From a virus, in the IMG/VR virus record IMGVR_UViG_3300029319_009270, positions 26,545-90,544 of that record: a stretch of DNA of 64,000 bases, one strand, 5' to 3'. The position numbers were made by a program, and so were the translations under genes. Numbering within the stretch: position 1 is the stretch's first letter; the number at the start of each line of letters is the position of its first letter. This document shows positions 58,647 to 64,000 of this stretch, piece after piece. The notes below the pieces were generated by a model, which searched no databases, had not been told where the DNA came from, and saw nothing but the letters and a program-made list of their open reading frames with translations.

Positions 58647-59594
58647 TTACCTCGCTAGAGATTTGAGTGATAAAAATAAATGATCAACATTTACGTTGTT
58701 TATGCCTAACTTCAATAAAAATCTTATCATACCAAATTTATTATTTACACTTTTATCATTCTCATAAATTGTATTAATTTTTTTGATATGTTCAAAACTT
58801 AAATTATTAGTATCTAGTCTGACTAACCTCCAATTTCTTCTTACAAGCAACTCATTCTTTACTAGTCTTTCTGAACTTAGAGACTGCTTTTTCGAATGCA
58901 CTTTCTTTGCGTGCTCGAATAGTTCATCTAATGTTAATTCGTGTGACGACGTTGTCTCTGGTATTAATTTTGCAAGGCTCTTATATGATAGTCCTTTCAC
59001 GCCTTTAATGTTGTCAGATTTATCACCTGCAATGCTTTTTGCTAAACAAAAATTTTCAACTGATACTTTATATTTTTCTGTTACTGTTTTTTTATTGACA
59101 AAAGATTTTAAAGTTGGAGAATATATTATTGTCTTATTGTCTAGAAGTTGATAGTAGTCATGATCTGAGGAAACAATTACTTTTCTTTGATCTTTAAATG
59201 TGTATTTTGTCATGTAAGCAATTGCATCATCAGCTTCACATCCTTGAATGTATATCTGCCTAACTGCCGTATTTTTTAATGCTTCAACTATTATTCTTAC
59301 TTGATTTTTTTTATTTGATATAGTATCCGGAATATCTTCATAATACCGATTAAGTTTCATCGGTTTTCTATTCTTTTTATAATCTTTAAATATGCCTCTT
59401 TTTTTTATCGACCCACCACTTTCCCATATTACATAAATTTCAGAAGGTCCAATCTTTTCTGATAGTCTCGTTATTGTATTTATAAATCCTACAATACCGC
59501 CTACCTGATCACCATTTTGTGACATTGCAGGATGAGCGGCATAGTGACGCATAAATAAATTGAGACCGTCAATAATCATCGCCGGTCTTTCCAT
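58647..59594 (-). CDS. 5'-3' exonuclease / RNase H-like flap nuclease, second copy
   Basis: 315 residues. D9 in MIIDGLNLFMRH, the acidic motif GCEADDAIAY (E120, D122, D123), D144/D146 in SSDHDYYQLL, and AGDKSDNIKGVKGLSYKSL for the H3TH. It sits in the replication block beside helicase and recA, so it is the likely primer-removal enzyme. The other member at 3131-3931 shares motifs but little else. Its start follows a short gap after recA. Confidence 0.92.
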   Translation of the reverse strand: MERPAMIIDGLNLFMRHYAAHPAMSQNGDQVGGIVGFINTITRLSEKIGPSEIYVIWESGGSIKKRGIFKDYKKNRKPMKLNRYYEDIPDTISNKKNQVRIIVEALKNTAVRQIYIQGCEADDAIAYMTKYTFKDQRKVIVSSDHDYYQLLDNKTIIYSPTLKSFVNKKTVTEKYKVSVENFCLAKSIAGDKSDNIKGVKGLSYKSLAKLIPETTSSHELTLDELFEHAKKVHSKKQSLSSERLVKNELLVRRNWRLVRLDTNNLSFEHIKKINTIYENDKSVNNKFGMIRFLLKLGINNVNVDHLFLSLKSLAR

Positions 59595-59604
59595 ATTTTA
59601 CCCC

Positions 59605-60801
59605 CTAATCAAACATATTTTCATCTAATTCCATACTTAACGACCTAACATCCTCGTATGAGTCTGTGTCTATATCAATATTTTCTGCGCTGGCCATTAC
59701 TTTTGTCATCGCTTTTTCAAGTAATCCATCGATGTAAGGAATATATTCTATATTTGTCATTAATTCATTAAAGTTATTCTTGCGAAATTTTTTCTCAATA
59801 ATCACTTCACCAGTTCTAGTATCAGCAACTTGAAAAGTTTTCCACTGACTTGTACCTTTTACGCAAACGCTATAATGTTCCATAACTATATCTTCGCCGT
59901 GTTTCCTTAAAACATCAAATATTTCTTCGTGTTCTACGATCCCTTTTCCAAAGTGTATTTGAAAGTTAATTGTTCTAAAGGGCGGCGCAACCTTATTTTT
60001 CACAGTTTTTGCTGATACATTGATGCCTATGACATCTTCCCCTTCTTTGATTTGCTGACCCGCACCCAATTTGACTCGTATAGATGAGTGAAAAGGGATT
60101 GCCTTACCTCCGGGTGTAGTAGTAGGATCTCCATACATAACTCCAATTTTTGTCCTAATTTGATTTAAAATAACAAAGAGGCTATTGGTTTGACCAATTA
60201 CACCTGTAATTTTGCGCATACCTTTTGATATAGCACGCGCCTGTAAACCTATAGTCTCTTTATCGTAGTCGCCTAATAATTCAGCCTTCGGTGATGATGC
60301 GGCTACTGAGTCCCAGATTATAGTCAGCGGAACATCTTTGTTTAATGCTTTGGCTTTTAATATTGTAGATTCAGCAATACTCAACACCTCTTCTGTACAG
60401 TGTGTATCTACATACACGAATCGTTTACTAACGTCGACACCTAGCATCTGTAAATTTTCAACACTTGTCGCATTTTCAGTGTCAATATAAACTACAATCC
60501 CACCCATTTTTTGAGTGCTTCTAGCGATCTGTGTTGCGATATGACTCTTTCCAATTGATGGTGGTCCGAATATTTCAACAATTCTGCCTTCTGGAAAGCC
60601 TCCATTTTTTCTATTTGAACAAATATAATCAAAAAGTCTAGATCCTGTGCTAATCCATCTTTTTACATGCGTTGGAGATTCATCCTCTGCTAAATTATAA
60701 GCTACACGCGAACCATGATCTTTATTTAAAGACTTAATTAAATCTGATGTAAAATCATCTTGCAAACCAGGCTTTGCATCTTCTTTATTTTTTTTGGGCA
60801 T
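59605..60801 (-). CDS. RecA/UvsX-type recombinase
   Basis: Forms filaments on ssDNA for strand exchange. 398 residues. Walker A GPPSIGKSHIA (79-89), VVYIDTENA, LTIIWDSVAASS (Walker B), and loop L1/L2 region ILNQIRTKIGVMYGDPTTTPGGKA, all typical. The C-terminal acidic tail (ENIDIDTDSYEDVRSLSMELDEN) fits RecA regulation. Strong AAAGGAG before the ATG. With SSB, exonuclease and helicase it makes a recombination-replication block. Confidence 0.95.
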   Translation of the reverse strand: MPKKNKEDAKPGLQDDFTSDLIKSLNKDHGSRVAYNLAEDESPTHVKRWISTGSRLFDYICSNRKNGGFPEGRIVEIFGPPSIGKSHIATQIARSTQKMGGIVVYIDTENATSVENLQMLGVDVSKRFVYVDTHCTEEVLSIAESTILKAKALNKDVPLTIIWDSVAASSPKAELLGDYDKETIGLQARAISKGMRKITGVIGQTNSLFVILNQIRTKIGVMYGDPTTTPGGKAIPFHSSIRVKLGAGQQIKEGEDVIGINVSAKTVKNKVAPPFRTINFQIHFGKGIVEHEEIFDVLRKHGEDIVMEHYSVCVKGTSQWKTFQVADTRTGEVIIEKKFRKNNFNELMTNIEYIPYIDGLLEKAMTKVMASAENIDIDTDSYEDVRSLSMELDENMFD

Positions 60802-60875
60802 ATTATCTCCTTTGTTATAAAGATAATATAAAAAAAATAGAAAATTTACAATATAACTTATTTTTAAAGCAAATT

Positions 60876-62768
60876 TTATCCGGCGAAACCACTACGAGCC
60901 GCAGCTGATTGACTAAACTCCTCACGACGTCGTGCGTCGACTGCTTCTGTATCCATTTCAATCTGTTCATCTCTAACATCTTGAAAAGCACCAATAACTG
61001 CTGCCAAAATAGGTTGCCAAACTTTTGGATCTTTGGCACCTCCCAAATAGGCCTTCCACAATTCCAAAACTTTTCCAGGCGCTTTGACAGCTACTATTTG
61101 CAATGATTCAATTATACCTTTCCCTGACGCTTTTGTTATTGCTTCTACAACAGGCTTAGCTTCAGGAGCTGCTTCTAATGCTTCGCCTAATATTCTTGCA
61201 AATTTTCTTCCACCCAAGACAGTTTCTAACTCTCCCAATGTTATCCTAGCTGTTTTACCATCTGGCAGAATAACTCGAACTGCAAATTTACCCCCACCTT
61301 TTGAGGCCATTGGAGCGCCTGCTATTTTGATTGTAGATCCGGGCTTTAGTTTTGATAGTGTACCCACCCCTCTTGTCGCTTGAGTACCTCTACCCGATAT
61401 CTTTCCAACTTTAAAAGTGTTGCCTGCTAATACTTTATTCAGCGAAGATCTAACTGCAGGAACTCCATTGATCAATTCATCAACTGTTTTAGTTAAAGCT
61501 GCTGATGCTGTCTTACTTAACTTTGTTGCTTCTTTTGCAGCACCTAAAGCCTTTTGGAAAGCAGCAGCGTCATCAGGGCCCAGATGTTTAGCTACATTTT
61601 TAGCAATTCTTGGGTTTTGTTTTAGAAGTGAAGTTAACACTGTGCCTTCAACTACTTCTCCACCTTTGAGAATTAATTTACCATCAGCAGTTAACTTTGT
61701 TACTTCTTTACCTGCGTGTAAACCAGATTGAACTTTACCTTTAACAGCAACCTCTTTACCAATCTTTGCTGTGATAGCAAGTACTTCATCTGACGCTTTT
61801 GCCGCAGCTTTTCCAGCTGTCTCTATAGTTTTCTTGTTAGCTGCAATTGCAGTTTTAGCTGTCTTCGCCTGTGCAGGAGTTATTTTTCCAGCATCTACTG
61901 CAAGATCAACTGCTGCCTCTGCTACATCATCAGCTGAGCCACCTTTAGCTGCCGTAAAAAAGCTTTTAATTTTTTTCAATATACCTGCAGACATGTCTTT
62001 TAACATTGTAATTATCTTACTAATCATTCCAGGTTCAGCTGCTCCTGACTCCTCTACTTTTTTTCCATTCTTAGTCAGCCACCCGATTAAATCATCAAGC
62101 CAACCTGTCGTTTTTTCCATCACTGGTGCAACAGATGCCAAATCATCAACATGCTTACCTGCTTCTTCTACAACTTCTCCAGCGACCTTGGCGCCAGCTG
62201 ACTCTGTTCTAAATATTGCTGTTATTTTAGAAAATATTCCCTGGGAAGCTAATTTTGTAGCATTAACACCTAGCTTTCCGGCTGTACCTGCTGCTTGACC
62301 CATTCCCTGTACAGCAAATGCAGCACTAAAGATAGCAGATAAAACGTTTAAAGCAGCACCAAGATTATCTGCTCTCTTAAGCGAATTATAAGCTCCTACA
62401 AGATAATAAATCGCTCCTGCTGCAGCAACACCAGCACCAACACCAGGAATAAACGATCCCAAACCAATAGCTACGTCAACACCAATATCAGTCCAAGCTC
62501 CTTCTTCGATTACCCGTCTAGGATCTCTTTTGTATTCTTGCAAAAATATTTTTGCTTTCCATTGATACTCTTCTCTCATCATTCTTGATGTTTTGTAATC
62601 TGGAATTAAATCAACTAAAACGAATCCATATAATCTTTCAAATTGTTCTACTTTGATTGATTCTAAAATAAGCGCATCTTGATATTTCTCTACTAAGCTT
62701 CTATTTTCAACTAGCCATCTGAATGACTCGTAATCAGCATTGCTTAACATGGTTGAATTATGTAACAT
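60876..62768 (-). CDS. Large Ala/Lys/Gly-rich protein with hydrophobic segment; candidate ejection protein
   Basis: 630 residues, much richer in Ala, Lys and Gly than its neighbours. Residues about 92-150 (DVAIGLGSFIPGVGAGVAAAG, then NLGAALNVLSAIFSAAFAVQG) form a glycine-zipper-like hydrophobic region similar to the pre-toxin domains of polymorphic toxins and to pore-forming ejection proteins. The rest is helical, with a basic C-terminus. No enzyme motif. A role in moving DNA across the envelope is plausible. TATAAT lies 18 nt upstream. Confidence 0.62.
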   Translation of the reverse strand: MLHNSTMLSNADYESFRWLVENRSLVEKYQDALILESIKVEQFERLYGFVLVDLIPDYKTSRMMREEYQWKAKIFLQEYKRDPRRVIEEGAWTDIGVDVAIGLGSFIPGVGAGVAAAGAIYYLVGAYNSLKRADNLGAALNVLSAIFSAAFAVQGMGQAAGTAGKLGVNATKLASQGIFSKITAIFRTESAGAKVAGEVVEEAGKHVDDLASVAPVMEKTTGWLDDLIGWLTKNGKKVEESGAAEPGMISKIITMLKDMSAGILKKIKSFFTAAKGGSADDVAEAAVDLAVDAGKITPAQAKTAKTAIAANKKTIETAGKAAAKASDEVLAITAKIGKEVAVKGKVQSGLHAGKEVTKLTADGKLILKGGEVVEGTVLTSLLKQNPRIAKNVAKHLGPDDAAAFQKALGAAKEATKLSKTASAALTKTVDELINGVPAVRSSLNKVLAGNTFKVGKISGRGTQATRGVGTLSKLKPGSTIKIAGAPMASKGGGKFAVRVILPDGKTARITLGELETVLGGRKFARILGEALEAAPEAKPVVEAITKASGKGIIESLQIVAVKAPGKVLELWKAYLGGAKDPKVWQPILAAVIGAFQDVRDEQIEMDTEAVDARRREEFSQSAAARSGFAG

Positions 62769-62785
62769 TATTTATCCTCATTTTT

Positions 62786-62791
62786 ATTATA
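62786..62791 (-). promoter_or_regulatory. candidate -10 element (TATAAT) before the ejection-protein candidate
   Basis: TATAAT on the minus strand 18 nt upstream of the start at 62768, right after the ssb terminator. The two signals together support a real new transcript. Confidence 0.5.
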
Positions 62792-62807
62792 AGTATGTTG
62801 CAAAAAT

Positions 62808-62836
62808 AAAAAAATCCACACTTGTGTGTGGATTTT
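62808..62836 (-). terminator. Intrinsic terminator after the ssDNA-binding protein gene
   Basis: AATCCACAC/GTGTGGATT, 9 bp stem with 4 nt loop, followed on the minus strand by seven T. It lies 26 nt past the ssb stop. Confidence 0.87.
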
Positions 62837-62861
62837 AAATCAATCAAAAAACTTGTTAATA

Positions 62862-63626
62862 CTAGTCTTCCATTAAATCAGCAAATGCATCATCAATATC
62901 GCTATAAGCTTTTGATTTATTTGGCGTGCTGCTTTTTGATGAAGTATGCTCTGTTCCTGTATCTTCTTCATCATCTCCTGTAAGCCAATCATTGACAATC
63001 TTACTAAGTTCATCATAAGACTTGCAGGAAAACATTTCTCCTGGATCAGGAATATTACCAAGCCACTCTTTAACTTTTTTACTATCTTTACTCAGTGCAG
63101 TAGATCGAGGTCGAGGTCTAACTTCAGTCATCGCATACTGCTGGCCTGGTCGCTTATTACAGCTTACCTTAATATCAAAACCGTCAGTAGGATCTGTTAT
63201 ATCACCATAATCTTCGTCTAGCATATAGTTAAGCAAAGTTTGATATACAGTTTTTCCAAAGGACCAGATTTGAACACCTTTTTCTTCTTCGCCTCTAACA
63301 ACGACTGCTGCATAGCATCGCATACTAGGATAAAGCTTCTTAGCAAGATCATAGCTTTCTTTTGTTCCGTCATCACGCAACTTTGTAATCAACTCTTGAA
63401 TTGGATCCTTTTCATTAAATTGATAAGGTGCCAACAAACCTCTTTGACCCGGAATATTATAATAAAACCAAAGTTCCTTAAAAGGTTGTCCTTCATTATT
63501 AGGAAAAGAAATAAGACGAACTGTATGTTCTTCACCTTCTGTTGGTCGCCACATTGTGTTACGAGACCTATTGTTTCCGCTAAGTTTATTCAGTTTAGCC
63601 CTGATTGCATCAAAATCGATAGCCAT
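62862..63626 (-). CDS. Single-stranded DNA-binding protein (T4 gp32-like)
   Basis: 254 residues from the ATG at 63626, which has GGAG seven bases ahead. MAIDFDAIRAKLNKLSG and TMWRPTEGEEHTVRLISFP begin the OB-like core; ELWFYYNIPGQRG, YPSMRCYAAVVV, VQIWSFGKTVYQTLLNYM and DPTDGFDIKVS follow gp32 in order. A Ser/Asp/Glu-rich acidic tail ends in DIDDAFADLMED, the usual interaction tail. It coats ssDNA and recruits the replisome. Highly expressed in T4-like phages; a terminator follows. Confidence 0.92.
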   Translation of the reverse strand: MAIDFDAIRAKLNKLSGNNRSRNTMWRPTEGEEHTVRLISFPNNEGQPFKELWFYYNIPGQRGLLAPYQFNEKDPIQELITKLRDDGTKESYDLAKKLYPSMRCYAAVVVRGEEEKGVQIWSFGKTVYQTLLNYMLDEDYGDITDPTDGFDIKVSCNKRPGQQYAMTEVRPRPRSTALSKDSKKVKEWLGNIPDPGEMFSCKSYDELSKIVNDWLTGDDEEDTGTEHTSSKSSTPNKSKAYSDIDDAFADLMED

Positions 63627-63710
63627 GTTTTTCTCCATTTTTGTTTAATATCTAAATTTGTAATTTGCAAATTTCAATAGTGTAAAGTGCTTATTACTTT
63701 ATTAGTATAC

Positions 63711-63728
63711 AAAAACATGTCTATGTTT
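63711..63728 (-). terminator. Weak terminator candidate before ssb
   Basis: AAACAT-agac-ATGTTT (6 bp stem) followed by a five-T run on the minus strand, in the gap 63639-63744. The stem is short and AT-rich. TATACT shortly downstream could be the ssb promoter. Confidence 0.3.
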
Positions 63729-63744
63729 ACATTTTTTTTTAAAA

Positions 63745-64000
63745 TTATTTCCAACCAGGTTTCCAATTAGCTCTTTGTTTTTTTGTAGTAGGCGTGCCAT
63801 CAGCATTATAACCAAGCTTCATTCCGACACCAGCAACACCGCCTCCTGAATATTCACTGACTTCTTGTTCCTCATCAGCTTCTTCTTCTTTGTCTTCGTC
63901 AACAATTTTTACTGTTTCTTCTAAAGGCATTTTCATAATTCTAGCAAAAAATTCAATCAAAGATTCTTCCTTTTCATATAAAAGATTAGGATCCTCAGCA
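63745..64000 (-). CDS. Partial acidic protein at the window edge (5' end outside)
   Basis: The open frame continues to the last base, giving 85 visible C-terminal residues. An acidic run (VDEDKEEEADEEQEVSE) is followed by YSGGGVAGVGMKLGYN and a basic end KKQRANWKPGWK. The acidic-then-Gly-rich C-terminus resembles the acidic tagged proteins at 4696-5325 and 13447-14034, so it may belong to the same class. The start and function cannot be judged. Confidence 0.6.
   Translation of the reverse strand, partial: AEDPNLLYEKEESLIEFFARIMKMPLEETVKIVDEDKEEEADEEQEVSEYSGGGVAGVGMKLGYNADGTPTTKKQRANWKPGWK

Noticed and set aside
61771-62298. 175-codon plus-strand frame opposite the ejection-protein candidate
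   Set aside because: Shadow of an Ala/Lys-rich gene; the translation is Ser/Ala/Phe low complexity, and all other genes are minus-strand.

Overview
The window is 64 kb of an AT-rich tailed-phage genome (Caudoviricetes, myovirus-like gene content). Every gene I can support lies on the minus strand, packed end to end with frequent 1-20 nt stop/start overlaps. No stretch longer than about 150 bases lacks a gene or tRNA. The gene set matches large lytic marine phages: a T4-like recombination and replication core, many nucleotide-metabolism enzymes, long serine/glycine-rich fibres and several tRNAs. There is no integrase, attachment site, insertion sequence or CRISPR array. A GapR-like protein and a C-terminally Cys-rich, B12-type ribonucleotide reductase are compatible with a proteobacterial host, possibly an alphaproteobacterium, but that is inference. 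Head, portal, terminase and tail-tube genes are not in the window, so genome size cannot be judged.

Layout in transcription order (right to left). 64.0-57.2 kb: a partial acidic protein, gp32-like single-strand binding protein, a large Ala/Lys/Gly-rich probable ejection protein, RecA/UvsX, a 5'-3' exonuclease and a DnaB-type helicase. 57.2-52.3 kb: class II ribonucleotide reductase, a tagged virion candidate, a ClpP-like protease and a peptidoglycan amidase. 52.2-40.5 kb: three giant fibre-like proteins built from duplicated modules, and accessory proteins. 40.3-34.5 kb: a J-domain protein, three base-excision glycosylase-like genes, dUTPase-like and MazG-HAD enzymes, ThyX and a deoxyribosyltransferase-like protein. 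34.4-23.1 kb: matrixin-like metalloprotease, sugar epimerase, ClpS, GMP reductase, small SH3-like proteins, a lipoprotein, three tRNAs, thioredoxin, metallophosphoesterase and short adenylosuccinate synthetase. 23.0-14.0 kb: a bacterial-type DnaE replicase, sulfotransferase, a kinase fused to a thymidylate-synthase-like domain, epimerase, thymidine kinase, DHH nuclease, dCMP deaminase and a superoxide dismutase homologue. 14.0-4.5 kb: acidic and coiled-coil proteins, several membrane proteins, and a DCoH-like protein. 4.4-0 kb: flap nuclease, GroEL and a sigma-70 factor cut by the window edge.

Three themes tie the genes together. First, the nucleotide enzymes form routes that move G to A (GMP reductase, then adenylosuccinate synthetase) and C to T (dCMP deaminase, dUTPase, ThyX), as an AT-rich genome needs. 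A separate TS-like domain carries Asp at the position that makes dCMP hydroxymethylases cytosine-specific. Second, many proteins of unknown function begin with a short basic amphipathic helix ending in [I/L]-x-E. This looks like a capsid-targeting peptide with a T4-type prohead protease site and would define an injected cargo set; it is my leading candidate for an undescribed system. Third, host proteostasis is targeted several ways: GroEL, a J-domain protein, ClpS and ClpP. Calls rest on reading motifs by eye; no database search was run.
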